From the IMG/VR virus record IMGVR_UViG_3300047560_000921, positions 1 to 64,000 of that record: a stretch of DNA of 64,000 bases, one strand, 5' to 3'. Position 1 is the first letter of the stretch; each line of letters begins with the position of its first letter. Origin of the DNA: a virus. This document shows, piece after piece, positions 13,781 to 22,116 of the stretch. The position numbers were made by a program, and so were the translations under genes. A model generated the notes under the pieces. That model searched no databases. It was not told where the DNA came from and saw only the letters and a program-made list of their open reading frames with translations.

Positions 13781-16165
13781 TTATTGTAATGCCCCTGTAT
13801 TAACGATACGTACTGGGATATAGATAAATTCAGCGGCCTTTGTTGGCTCGATTGCAATATCAATCCATAGTTCGTTAGCATCAATACGTGATGGTGTATT
13901 GTTTGTAGTATCGCAAACTACTAAGAAGTCATAGATACCACGTTTCTGCATGATGTCTCCTAGGAAACCATCAAACAATGTCTTAACGTTAGCTCTTGTT
14001 GCTGTATCGTTTGGTTCAAAGATGAACGGACGAGCTAGCGGATCAAAACGCTCACGCAAGTAAGCAACTAGACGTGCTACGTTTACACGGTCTAATGCGC
14101 TGGCAATTGGACTCAATGTCTTCTGACCGAATACTACTAAACCAGTACCAGGGAAGTTGACCAATGGGTTCATCTTGTTAGCATATAATGTATCACGTTG
14201 GCCGTTGTTTAGTGCCAATGGCATAAACTCGCCTTCGCCGTTAACATAACCAAAGTTAGAACAGTTAGTTACAACACCACGTGTTAAACCAGCTGGGGCA
14301 AACCATGGGTAGCTGATGCTGTCATTGTAAGCATAGGTACGCAACACTGCATAGCTAGCTGGGGCAACTACGTCATAACCGTTTAAGTCTGTAGTCAATA
14401 CGCTTGGGTAGTACACAGCGGCTTCGCTGGACTTAGTAACAATTCCGTCTTCGCCGTTTGTACCAGCGTTAACACCTGTTACCCACTCAACCCAACCCTG
14501 TGCATCTGGTGCTAAACGTAATGGGCTGTCAACGATAACAAACGCTGTTTCCTTGCGGTCAACGTTTAGAGTTAACATTTCGTCAATTAGTTCAGGATAT
14601 CCAGGAGCCGCAATCAATGTAAATGCCATTGTTTCTTCACGGATTTGTTGATTCTCAGTTACAGCCTTTTGCATTGCACGTACAATAACTTGACGTTGTG
14701 CTTTGCGGCCCATGTAAGGGGCGCCTGCATTTGGGCCAGCACTGATGTTACCGCTGATTGTATGCCATGCACCTTCAGTCGCATTGTACTGCTTAACGTT
14801 GTAAGTAGATACCATGCTGTTCCATAGCAACATACCATCTGGATGTGTTAATGGATCTGGTGTATCTACTTCGCTGTAAGGAGTTGCGCCATAACCGTTG
14901 TATGACTCATCCGCGGCTGTTGCTGTTAAGTCAGCAAATACCACACCCTCGGGAGTTGTTTGGTCAGCATTGTTACGTAGTTGCCATGCGCTACCATCGT
15001 AAACTTTAATTACTGGATAGTTTTCCAAGTCGTTAGTGTCAACCCAAACGTCAGCGATTTGAGCACCTTCTGGCTCTGCTGTATCGATTGTAACACTATT
15101 ACCGTTCTGAACTACGCTTCTCCACAAACCGTTAGACTTAACGTAAATGTCTGCTTGTAGTTCAGTGTTGTACCATAATGTACCGTCTGCTGTTGGGCCA
15201 GTTGGTTCTGTAGCTTTAGCTTCATAAACTAATGTGTCCCATACACCTGCACTGTAACGGCGTAGTTCAAACTGTGCATTGCCTGATGTAGACATTGCAT
15301 AGATACTGCCTGTTACTAAACCTGCGCCAAACGCTGTTTCTGCTTCAGCATCGTTGGCATATACGCTAACTGGCAAGCTGGCAAATTGTCCAGTTGTACT
15401 GCTGTAACGCTTAACTGCTGGCATGAAGCCTTTGTTAGGAGTTGTAGTTTTGAACCATACATCACCGTTGTTGCCTGTGTTTGGAACTTGGTAGTGTGGT
15501 GCTACAGTAACGTTTGTATAGTAACCTGTTGCGGTAGTTAAGCTGCCGCTGTTTACATCAAACCATTGTCCGTTGATTTTCTTGAAATAGTTGTTTGCTG
15601 TTGTGCTTACTACTACTGCGTACTCGCCGTTGGCACCGATGTTGCTCAATGGGAAACCGTTGTTTGTTGTTTCAGTAGTAACTACTGTTACGTCTTGTGC
15701 AATCCACTTACCGTCGATAGCTTCAAAGACGCCCCATACTGTTTCCGCTGTATCTAACCAGTATGTACCGTTAGCAGGTAAACCAGCTGGTTCAATTGCT
15801 GTTGCTTCTAATTGTGCTACGTCTACATCAGCACGTAATACATACGCACGATTTGCTAGGCCTAAGTAGCTGTATGCTGTTAATAAACCGTATTCGTTTA
15901 GTTCGCTTCCGTGTAGCGGTGTACCATTCAAGCTCTTAAATTCAGGAGCTCCGAAAAGTTGTGCTAGTTCACGTTGGCTTGTTAATAGTACCGGTTGTGC
16001 GGCCGCAGACTTAAGAGTCTTTGATGCTAAACCTGTTCCGCCAGGTACTGTCTTATTTTCTGCTGTTGCCAGGATAATAAGTGGCACTGTGCCTTGACCT
16101 GCGCTTGCATACGCACTTTCGTCAATAACACTTACCGCTACGCCTGGAGAAACTAATGTTGCCAT
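13781..16165 (-). CDS. 18: gp18 contractile tail sheath protein
   Basis: I chose ATG 16165 (MATLVSPGVAVSVIDESAYA) because GAGGAA lies six bases upstream; 794 aa versus 659 in T4. The N-terminus is the classic sheath start. The conserved C-terminal core includes ERFDPLARPFIFEPNDTATR, then GIYDFLVVCD and EFIYIPVRIVNTGAL. Between about residues 121 and 470 sits a large insertion of about seven similar modules (G-x-x-W/Y-x-x-T ... Y-x-x-G-x-W), expected to decorate the outside of the tail. A hairpin and a direct repeat lie in its leader. Confidence 0.93.
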   Translation of the reverse strand: MATLVSPGVAVSVIDESAYASAGQGTVPLIILATAENKTVPGGTGLASKTLKSAAAQPVLLTSQRELAQLFGAPEFKSLNGTPLHGSELNEYGLLTAYSYLGLANRAYVLRADVDVAQLEATAIEPAGLPANGTYWLDTAETVWGVFEAIDGKWIAQDVTVVTTETTNNGFPLSNIGANGEYAVVVSTTANNYFKKINGQWFDVNSGSLTTATGYYTNVTVAPHYQVPNTGNNGDVWFKTTTPNKGFMPAVKRYSSTTGQFASLPVSVYANDAEAETAFGAGLVTGSIYAMSTSGNAQFELRRYSAGVWDTLVYEAKATEPTGPTADGTLWYNTELQADIYVKSNGLWRSVVQNGNSVTIDTAEPEGAQIADVWVDTNDLENYPVIKVYDGSAWQLRNNADQTTPEGVVFADLTATAADESYNGYGATPYSEVDTPDPLTHPDGMLLWNSMVSTYNVKQYNATEGAWHTISGNISAGPNAGAPYMGRKAQRQVIVRAMQKAVTENQQIREETMAFTLIAAPGYPELIDEMLTLNVDRKETAFVIVDSPLRLAPDAQGWVEWVTGVNAGTNGEDGIVTKSSEAAVYYPSVLTTDLNGYDVVAPASYAVLRTYAYNDSISYPWFAPAGLTRGVVTNCSNFGYVNGEGEFMPLALNNGQRDTLYANKMNPLVNFPGTGLVVFGQKTLSPIASALDRVNVARLVAYLRERFDPLARPFIFEPNDTATRANVKTLFDGFLGDIMQKRGIYDFLVVCDTTNNTPSRIDANELWIDIAIEPTKAAEFIYIPVRIVNTGALQ

Positions 16166-16181
16166 GATGTCTTCCTCTAAA

Positions 16182-16208
16182 ATGTCCAAATACTTGGATG
16201 TCCAAATA
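16182..16208 (-). repeat. direct repeat and hairpin in the gp18 leader
   Basis: ATGTCCAAATA occurs twice (16182-16192 and 16198-16208), and TCCAA/TTGGA (16185-16198) form a 5-bp hairpin with a 4-base loop, between the late box and the ribosome site. It may stabilise the sheath mRNA or reflect a recent duplication. Confidence 0.5.
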
Positions 16209-16214
16209 TTTATC
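16207..16214 (-). promoter_or_regulatory. late promoter box GATAAATA for gp18
   Basis: A strong NATAAATA-type late box 42 bases before the sheath ATG. Confidence 0.65.
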
Positions 16215-16264
16215 GATACTTAGCGGAAAACCGGGGTATTTAGCTGAACTTGTGTTTTTTGAGT

Positions 16265-16906
16265 TTAGGCGTGCATCGTGTCTAGCACTAGTTCTACTTG
16301 CGAATATAAGTCTTCAATGCTGTTGTCGTTGTTTAGAACAAAGTCAAACTGTGTACCTACCCATGAAGTTTCGCTGGCGTGTATATTTAACCTTCTTAGC
16401 TTATCTCTGCTGGTTGCCCACGTCATATTGCCCCACTCGCCTGCATTGGCACTAACTGCGGCATCGTACCATTCTGGCTCTGGTCCGCGCTTAACTCTTA
16501 GTACTGCGCCGCCGGCATTTTTAATTGCTTTGATTTCGTTAGGAAAGCGGCAATCACTAATAACAATATTGTCTTTACTAGTACGCAATTTGTTTTCTAA
16601 GCTAGCAATCCAGATATCATCATGAAAGCCTTTGCGGCAAACTTCTGTACCCCATTGCTGTAGTATGTAACGTGGAGTAATTGTCATACCTAAACGTTTA
16701 CTCCACCATTCGTCGGGCTGTTCTCTCCACTCTCTAGCTTCTTTTGTGCGGCCTTCTATCATAGTCCTGTCCCAACTGAACACAGAACTAACTGCATCCT
16801 TTAGTGTGTTGGCGAAACTTTCTCGCCTAAATTCATGTGTGTTAACTAGATAATCAGCTATTGTATCTTTACCGCTACCAATGAATCCGCAAATACCTAT
16901 AATCAT
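16265..16906 (-). CDS. 1: gp1-like deoxynucleoside monophosphate kinase
   Basis: Phosphorylates dNMPs to dNDPs to feed phage DNA synthesis. I start it at ATG 16906 (MIIGICGFIGSGKDTIADYL), giving 213 aa; T4 gp1 has 241. The P-loop GFIGSGKDT is at residues 7-15. The family region TPRYILQQWGTEVCRKGFHDDIWI and the later VISDCRFPNEIKAIKNAGG are typical of dNMP kinases of T4-like phages. The start lies just after the T-run of a terminator-like hairpin, and no strong ribosome site is visible. Confidence 0.85.
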   Translation of the reverse strand: MIIGICGFIGSGKDTIADYLVNTHEFRRESFANTLKDAVSSVFSWDRTMIEGRTKEAREWREQPDEWWSKRLGMTITPRYILQQWGTEVCRKGFHDDIWIASLENKLRTSKDNIVISDCRFPNEIKAIKNAGGAVLRVKRGPEPEWYDAAVSANAGEWGNMTWATSRDKLRRLNIHASETSWVGTQFDFVLNNDNSIEDLYSQVELVLDTMHA

Positions 16907-16913
16907 AAAAATG

Positions 16914-16944
16914 CCCCAGTGTGTAATATATTTTAGCACTGGGG
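16914..16944 (-). terminator. terminator-like hairpin upstream of gp1
   Basis: An 8-bp perfect stem (CCCCAGTG/CACTGGGG) with a 15-base loop, followed on the minus strand by CATTTTT. It lies after gp13 and touches the gp1 start. A TTGAAA-N17-TAAAAT promoter-like pair overlaps its 5' side on the minus strand, so read-through or a local promoter may supply gp1. Confidence 0.6.
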
Positions 16945-16965
16945 TCAGATTATTTCAACTGCAAT

Positions 16966-17703
16966 TTAACCAATAACAAACGTATATGGGGTGCCGCCTT
17001 CTATGTATTGTGTTAATTCTGTTTCTAGCTTTTCAATTTCAGCTTGAGCTTCGGATTTTAAAGCATCGCCGTTAAGTGTGGTGCCGCCGCCAGGTCCAGC
17101 TACTTGGCTGAACTTGCTACGAGCTTGGCCTAGCATCATCTTACATTGTGCTAGTGCATAGTCACGTAACCATGGGCCACCGTATGGATCATCTAACAAG
17201 AACTCTTCTGGGCGGTGCATGTAAACGTGCAAAATAACACTGTCTGCGGCACGAATATTACGGTGCAATAACAGTGTATGACGCTGTGGGTACCAATTAA
17301 AAATCATGTGAGCGCCAAACATACGGCCAACTAATTCTCTGTATTGACTGTACAATTCGAATGTCAGCAAGCCGCCTGCTCGTGCGCTGTTAAGCAAATA
17401 TGTGTTAAGGAAACCTGCTTCAAACGGCTCGATATCTTGACCTGCTGTAGAAAGGCCGCCTGCTACCCTGCGGTAAACAACACGAACTTCCATTACTTCT
17501 GCAGGAAGTACATATTCGTTTTTACCTTCTTCTACTTCTAATACTAGAAACGCTTCTTCTACGCTTCTGCTACTACGCTGACGGAATTTTTGCAAGGATT
17601 TATCTATGCACAAGTCATAGTCCTCGCGGTCCAATTCAACATCAACCATACTGCCGCCTAGGCGGCGTTCTAGTTCACTAATAATTTTATCTCTTTGAGC
17701 CAT
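16966..17703 (-). CDS. 13: gp13 neck protein
   Basis: 245 aa (T4 gp13, 309 aa). With gp14 it closes the filled head and forms the site where the tail docks. The most telling region is near the end: DPYGGPWLRDYALAQCKMML, then GQARSKFSQVAGPGGGTTLN and GDALKSEAQAEIEKLETELT, the gp13 C-terminal signature. The N-terminal part is helical (IISELERRLGGSMVDVELDR). It has an AAGGAC ribosome site and a CATAAATA late box. gp14 lies about 1.5 kb away on the opposite strand, unlike the adjacent 13-14 order in T4. Confidence 0.85.
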   Translation of the reverse strand: MAQRDKIISELERRLGGSMVDVELDREDYDLCIDKSLQKFRQRSSRSVEEAFLVLEVEEGKNEYVLPAEVMEVRVVYRRVAGGLSTAGQDIEPFEAGFLNTYLLNSARAGGLLTFELYSQYRELVGRMFGAHMIFNWYPQRHTLLLHRNIRAADSVILHVYMHRPEEFLLDDPYGGPWLRDYALAQCKMMLGQARSKFSQVAGPGGGTTLNGDALKSEAQAEIEKLETELTQYIEGGTPYTFVIG

Positions 17704-17721
17704 AAAATCGTCCTTATCGAC

Positions 17722-17729
17722 TATTTATG
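17722..17729 (-). promoter_or_regulatory. late promoter box CATAAATA for gp13
   Basis: NATAAATA-type box 18 bases before the ribosome-site-bearing leader end and ATG 17703. Confidence 0.6.
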
Positions 17730-17742
17730 GCTCTTGGAGTTA

Positions 17743-18891
17743 TTACTTGAAGGCCCTGAGGATTAGAATGTCTTCGCTCAGTCGGCCGTTGAGCTTAGTA
17801 TCAACACTGCGTACACCTTTAAGCCACTTGCGAGCTCCGGCTTTGGTCATGCCCATGAACTCTTTAACTTGCTCTGCTGGCTTACGCATAGTCTTTTGGA
17901 TACTAGCAACTGCGTCAAAGCCTGTAATGCTAGTGCCTTTGATGCCCAATGGGCCCAATTGGCTGTCTGCAATATAGCAACCCAACTTGCGGGTCTTAGT
18001 GTTAAACACCCATACTTCGCTAGCGCCAACGATTTGTGCTGGTTGGGCAGATACAACTTTAAGGGCAGTGTCCTCTTTCTTGAACTTGACCTTAGCTGTA
18101 ATCTTTTCCACACTCTTGGGCTTTGCCAAGCGGGGTTTACGTGCAACCTTTTTAGTGTTAACGTAACTTTCCAAGTCTTTTACAATAAGTCCATAAGCCT
18201 TAATAAGTGCTTTCATTTGAACTTTATTCAAGAAGCTGTAGCCCTCTTTAAGCTGTGCATCTTTGCCTTCCAATGCTTCTGTTACTTCGGCAATGCGCGG
18301 AGTAAACATAGCAATCATCTTACTTGCTTGGACTTGTGGCAGGTTGTGCTGTTTAAGAATAGTAAACGCACCAATTTTATCTTCTTTGCAACCACTAGTA
18401 ACAAAGTCGTCGATACCGCCTTCAATATCGCCGGCACATTCATGCATCATTTCACGCAAGCGGTCCTGGATGTTAGGCTTCCACACTGCGGGCTCGTCGC
18501 TTTTCTCTGCCTTAACTACTACTTTTTCTACTGGCACTGCGTCAAGGATACGGATAACGTGTCGCATTTCACTAAGCGATGCTTTCCAGCCCATACGAAG
18601 CATACGGCACACCCAGCCAATTGTAGTTGTAATAGAGTCTGGATTACTTTTTACTGCCTGTACCAGCTTTTTACGCTTGGGCATAGTTTCAAGATACTGC
18701 ACTACAAACTCAACTGCCTGCTTGCTGTCACAATTATAGTTGTACCAGTTTAAGGAGCGCATCAATGCCGCACGACGATTGTCTGGCATAGTGTCCCAAA
18801 CGGGTTCTTCACCTACAAACTTGCCATCGCCGGCTCGGGCATGGATTTGTTTTGGACGTGCGGTAGGGTCAGCGGGTTTGCGAGTTGCCAT
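17743..18891 (-). CDS. hypothetical basic protein, 382 aa
   Basis: A strong ORF with a GGAG ribosome site behind a consensus early promoter. It contains Trp/Asp/Asn-rich helical text (NRRAALMRSLNWYNYNCDSK), a Lys/Arg-rich linker near 250-275 (KKVARKPRLAKPKSVEKITA), and a C-terminal domain VWVFNTKTRKLGCYIADSQ followed by TSITGFDAVASIQKTMRKPA. The basic linker and final domain suggest nucleic-acid contact. The long open frame on the opposite strand is a shadow. Family not recognised. Confidence 0.75.
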   Translation of the reverse strand: MATRKPADPTARPKQIHARAGDGKFVGEEPVWDTMPDNRRAALMRSLNWYNYNCDSKQAVEFVVQYLETMPKRKKLVQAVKSNPDSITTTIGWVCRMLRMGWKASLSEMRHVIRILDAVPVEKVVVKAEKSDEPAVWKPNIQDRLREMMHECAGDIEGGIDDFVTSGCKEDKIGAFTILKQHNLPQVQASKMIAMFTPRIAEVTEALEGKDAQLKEGYSFLNKVQMKALIKAYGLIVKDLESYVNTKKVARKPRLAKPKSVEKITAKVKFKKEDTALKVVSAQPAQIVGASEVWVFNTKTRKLGCYIADSQLGPLGIKGTSITGFDAVASIQKTMRKPAEQVKEFMGMTKAGARKWLKGVRSVDTKLNGRLSEDILILRAFK

Positions 18892-18913
18892 TTAAATCTC
18901 CAGTAAAAGTAGT

Positions 18914-18942
18914 ATTATATAGCCAAATTGAATTGTTGTCAA
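18914..18942 (-). promoter_or_regulatory. consensus sigma70-type promoter
   Basis: Minus strand: TTGACA (18942-18937), 17-base spacer, TATAAT (18919-18914); both hexamers exact. It gives the 382-aa gene a short leader with a GGAG site. The -35 abuts the stop codon of the 87-aa gene. Confidence 0.8.
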
Positions 18943-19206
18943 CTATTTGCCCAAAGCGGCTATCATCAAGTGCATTTCCAGCTCTGTAATACTTTCGTTT
19001 ATCCTGGCAACCAGTTCCCTGTACTGTATACCAGGGGGACGCTTCATGCGCCTACAGTCTACTTCCATATTACCCAACTTTTTTACTTGGCTATCTATAG
19101 TTGACAAATACTTACTAAGGTGTGTGGGATTAGTTGACGCTTTTCTGCCAATTTGGCGTAGTTGGGAGCTTACATCTCCCCAATCAAGACTAGAATGTAT
19201 TTCCAT
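18943..19206 (-). CDS. hypothetical protein, 87 aa, leaderless
   Basis: ATG 19206 follows a perfect TATAAT by six bases, so the transcript is probably leaderless. The product is helical and basic (DVSSQLRQIGRKASTNPTHL; ELVARINESITELEMHLMIA). No family is recognised. Its early promoter faces the late-transcribed neck genes on the plus strand. Confidence 0.65.
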   Translation of the reverse strand: MEIHSSLDWGDVSSQLRQIGRKASTNPTHLSKYLSTIDSQVKKLGNMEVDCRRMKRPPGIQYRELVARINESITELEMHLMIAALGK

Positions 19207-19212
19207 TTGTGT

Positions 19213-19241
19213 ATTATAACACCAAATTCTTTTACTGTCAA
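19213..19241 (-). promoter_or_regulatory. consensus sigma70-type promoter, leaderless start
   Basis: Minus strand: TTGACA (19241-19236), 17-base spacer, TATAAT (19218-19213), then six bases and ATG. Same architecture as the promoter at 1241-1280. Confidence 0.8.
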
Positions 19242-19245
19242 TTTA

Positions 19246-19253
19246 GGTAAATA
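19246..19253 (+). promoter_or_regulatory. late promoter box GGTAAATA for gp14
   Basis: Plus-strand variant late box 18 bases before ATG 19272, immediately next to the minus-strand early promoter, so early and late transcription diverge from one 40-bp region. Confidence 0.5.
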
Positions 19254-19271
19254 TTGCTATTAGGACACGAA

Positions 19272-20279
19272 ATGGCACGTTTATCGCTTTGGAGAAACCA
19301 CAAAAGTAAGGACTATTATTTTATTGATAGTGCTGTAAAGAACCAATTTGAAATTGGCGGTACCGGCGTCTATGTACACAAATACCTAGGTCCAGACGTA
19401 AGTGATCAAAAAGTTAAAAATAAAGACATTCCTGAAATAACTATCCAAGACGTTGTTTTCATGGAAAACAGGGATCGTAAATATGAAACTGATGTTTATG
19501 AGCTTCGTGGTGTTTATCAAGTAAGCGATGCCGACTTTGATCTAAGTCAGTTTGGACTATTTTTACAAACTGATACAATTTTTATTACATTCCATATCAA
19601 TGACATGATTGCAAGAATGGGACGTAAGCTAATGGCCGGTGACGTATTAGAGTTGCCGCACCAAATCGACGACACTGCACTAGACACTACTAAAGCTCCG
19701 GTTAAGAAGTTTTATGTTGTACAAGATGCTAGCAAAGGACAAGAAGGTTATAGCCCTACATGGTGGCCGCATATTTGGCGTGTTAAATGTGTGCCGTTAA
19801 CTGACAGTCAAGAATACAAGCAGATTCTCGGAGATCCTAATGATCCTAACAGTATCAGCGCACAACAAAGTACATTGAATACACTGTTAGATATCACCGA
19901 TGCTATTGTAGCAGAAGCAGAATCTAATAGCCCAACAGTTACTCCATTGACACAACACCTAGTTAACTATGCAGATGAAACTCCGGGATGGGAACCAGGA
20001 CAGGCGGTGCCAATTGGAGATTCATTCCCAATGGAACCTAATCAAGGAGACTTGTACATTCGTAGCGACTTTAAACCGCATCGTTTATTCCAGTATCGCG
20101 GTAAACGCTGGCACAGAATGTACGATAACGTTGACACTAGCACATGGACTAGCAAAACAATCAACGCTGGTGGCTTTATCAATAACGAAAACGTTACGGC
20201 CATTGGCAAGCGCGAATTTGATGAACGTCAAGCTCTTAGCAAAATTGTTACTAACAGAAAACCTAAGGCGGACAATTAA
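19272..20279 (+). CDS. 14: gp14 neck protein
   Basis: 335 aa (T4 gp14, 256 aa). Together with gp13 it forms the neck below the portal. The start MARLSLWRNHKSKDYYFIDS has an AGGA site. The family pattern includes GGTGVYVHKYLGPDV, IQDVVFMENRDRKYETDVYE, FGLFLQTDTIFITFHINDMI and RMGRKLMAGDVLELPHQID. The C-terminal extension (PMEPNQGDLYIRSDFKPHRL then FQYRGKRWHRM) resembles the modules inserted in the sheath and at the end of gp15. The stop overlaps the gp15 start (TAATG). Confidence 0.88.
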   Translation: MARLSLWRNHKSKDYYFIDSAVKNQFEIGGTGVYVHKYLGPDVSDQKVKNKDIPEITIQDVVFMENRDRKYETDVYELRGVYQVSDADFDLSQFGLFLQTDTIFITFHINDMIARMGRKLMAGDVLELPHQIDDTALDTTKAPVKKFYVVQDASKGQEGYSPTWWPHIWRVKCVPLTDSQEYKQILGDPNDPNSISAQQSTLNTLLDITDAIVAEAESNSPTVTPLTQHLVNYADETPGWEPGQAVPIGDSFPMEPNQGDLYIRSDFKPHRLFQYRGKRWHRMYDNVDTSTWTSKTINAGGFINNENVTAIGKREFDERQALSKIVTNRKPKADN

Positions 20280-21628
20280 TGCAACAATTCTTTTATGACC
20301 AACAAGTTAAACGCTATCTAGAGCAATTCATGCGCCTGTTCGCAGGCCTTAGTGTTCGCATGGGCGTAGACAAAGACGGAACTGAAATATTCCAACGTGT
20401 GCCTATTCGTTATGGCGATACTAGCCGTATGGTTGCACATATTTTGGCTAACAACAGTGAAAATGCTCTGAACACTGTGCCAATGATTAGTGTACACATT
20501 CAAGCATTTAACATGAATGCCGCACGTAGAAACAATCCTACGTTCCAAGACAAAGTACAAGTATATGAAAAACGATACAACAAAGACTTGGGCGTATATG
20601 AAAACAACACTGGCGATACTTACACTGTCGAACGTTACATGCCTGTGCCTTATGACTTAGAAGTAGTATGTGACATTTGTACTAGCAACACTGACCAGAA
20701 GATGCAAATCTTAGAGCAGCTGGCTGTGGCTTTTAACCCTGGTGTTAACATTCGCAGTAGCGGTAACGTATTCGATTGGAGTGCGTTAACTTACGTAGAA
20801 ATGACTAATGTACAGTGGAGTAACCGTAGCTTGCCAGTGGGCAATGACGAGCAATTAGACTTTGCCACTGTTACATTCTTAATGCCAATATGGATCAACC
20901 CTCCTGCTAAGGTCAAGCGTCAGGTTCTTATCTATAACATCATTGGGAGTATTCAAACTGCTTCAAGTAGTTTTGATTTAAGTACTTTCCCAGAAACGTT
21001 TACTACCGATGAGCCAACCACTAAACAATACTTGGTACTTACATTTGAGAACTATAAGATTGATGTAGAAGGTGATAAAGTTTACTTGCTTAACAGTATA
21101 GGACAAAACGTTGGTGCAGATTGGTTAAATGAAATCAAGCCTTATGGCGAACTGCGTCCGGGTGTTAGTCAGTTACGTTTACGTCCTAGCGAAGCAGTGA
21201 ATCCTGGATTCAAAGACGATGACATCATTGGTACTATTGTCTATGACGAAGATCCTAATCGCTTACACTTTACTATTGACAGAAATACATTACCGGCCGA
21301 TACTTTAAGTATGGTTAACGGTATTATTGACCCTAGCAAGAACGCACCAGGACAAGGTAACTTGCCACATGCCGCTGTTGGTCAGAGATATTTGTTAATT
21401 GCAGAAACTCCTGACATTCCTGAATGGAATAATGTAGGTGGTAAGCCTAACGACATTATTCAGTTTAACGGAACAAACTGGTACATCGCATTTAATAGTG
21501 CAACAGAGCAGGAACTAAATATTGTAACTAATGCTAACACTATGTTAAAATACAAGTGGGTAGACGGAGAATGGATAGACGTTTACCAAGGCATATACAA
21601 AGAAGGTTACTGGAGATTATATCTGTGA
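20279..21628 (+). CDS. 15: gp15 tail terminator/completion protein
   Basis: 449 aa, much longer than T4 gp15 (272 aa). It caps the tail tube and sheath and joins the tail to the neck. The gp15 core is visible: QQFFYDQQVKRYLEQFMRLF, RVPIRYGDTSRMVAHILANN, VPMISVHIQAFNMNAARRNN and VTFLMPIWINPPAKVKRQVL. Beyond residue about 350 there is an added region with G-x-R-Y-L-L...W-N...I-Q-F-N-G-T-N-W-Y and WVDGEWIDVYQ, again of the sheath-insert type. It is coupled to gp14 upstream and to the Nudix gene downstream. Confidence 0.87.
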   Translation: MQQFFYDQQVKRYLEQFMRLFAGLSVRMGVDKDGTEIFQRVPIRYGDTSRMVAHILANNSENALNTVPMISVHIQAFNMNAARRNNPTFQDKVQVYEKRYNKDLGVYENNTGDTYTVERYMPVPYDLEVVCDICTSNTDQKMQILEQLAVAFNPGVNIRSSGNVFDWSALTYVEMTNVQWSNRSLPVGNDEQLDFATVTFLMPIWINPPAKVKRQVLIYNIIGSIQTASSSFDLSTFPETFTTDEPTTKQYLVLTFENYKIDVEGDKVYLLNSIGQNVGADWLNEIKPYGELRPGVSQLRLRPSEAVNPGFKDDDIIGTIVYDEDPNRLHFTIDRNTLPADTLSMVNGIIDPSKNAPGQGNLPHAAVGQRYLLIAETPDIPEWNNVGGKPNDIIQFNGTNWYIAFNSATEQELNIVTNANTMLKYKWVDGEWIDVYQGIYKEGYWRLYL

Positions 21629-22116
21629 AGACTGTTAGCGCAACTGGAGCAATATTTTATAGTATAAACACTAACAGAGTGTTAATGCAGTTGCGTAGCA
21701 CAGAATGTAGTTTTCCACTTACATGGAGTTTATGGGGTGGCAAACGTGAACACGATGAGCGCCCTGTGCAAACTTTACTGCGTGAAATTCAAGAAGAAAT
21801 TGGCTTTGTACCTGAGCTAATTAAAGTATATCCCTTACATCAATATCAAAGCAGAGACGGTGGCTTTGTATATGATAGTTTTTGTTGTGTCGTGCAAGAC
21901 GAATTCATCCCAAACATTAATCACGAAAGTGCAGGATACTGCTGGATTAATTTAGGCCATTGGCCTAAGCCGTTGCATCAAGGTGCTAAGAGTCTGTTGC
22001 TTAGTAAAAGTTTCCGTAACAAACTAGATGCGATGATTAAACATATAAGAACAAAAGATCATGACAGCGAAAGTAATACCATTTCCTATTACACAGCCCG
22101 CACAGCCGCAGTATAA
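21625..22116 (+). CDS. Nudix hydrolase
   Basis: I choose GTG 21625 (VKTVSATGAIFYSI) as start: it overlaps the gp15 stop (GTGA) and has GGAG nine bases upstream; the longer ATG version would overlap gp15 by 73 bases. The 163-aa product has a complete Nudix box, GKREHDE-x7-REIQEEIGF, matching Gx5Ex7REUxEExGU. Nudix enzymes hydrolyse nucleoside-diphosphate-linked compounds: oxidised nucleotides, dNTPs, NAD, sugar nucleotides or capped RNA. The substrate is not predictable here. Its place inside a neck operon means late expression. Confidence 0.88.
   Translation: MKTVSATGAIFYSINTNRVLMQLRSTECSFPLTWSLWGGKREHDERPVQTLLREIQEEIGFVPELIKVYPLHQYQSRDGGFVYDSFCCVVQDEFIPNINHESAGYCWINLGHWPKPLHQGAKSLLLSKSFRNKLDAMIKHIRTKDHDSESNTISYYTARTAAV

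Noticed and set aside
13645-13884. Minus-strand ORF of 79 codons between gp18 and gp19
   Set aside because: It overlaps the end of gp18 in another frame and reads through the terminator hairpin; no ribosome site.
17869-18753. Open frame of 294 codons on the plus strand
   Set aside because: It lies wholly antisense to the 382-aa gene, which has a consensus promoter and ribosome site; its composition (Cys, His, Phe-rich) is that of a reverse-frame shadow.
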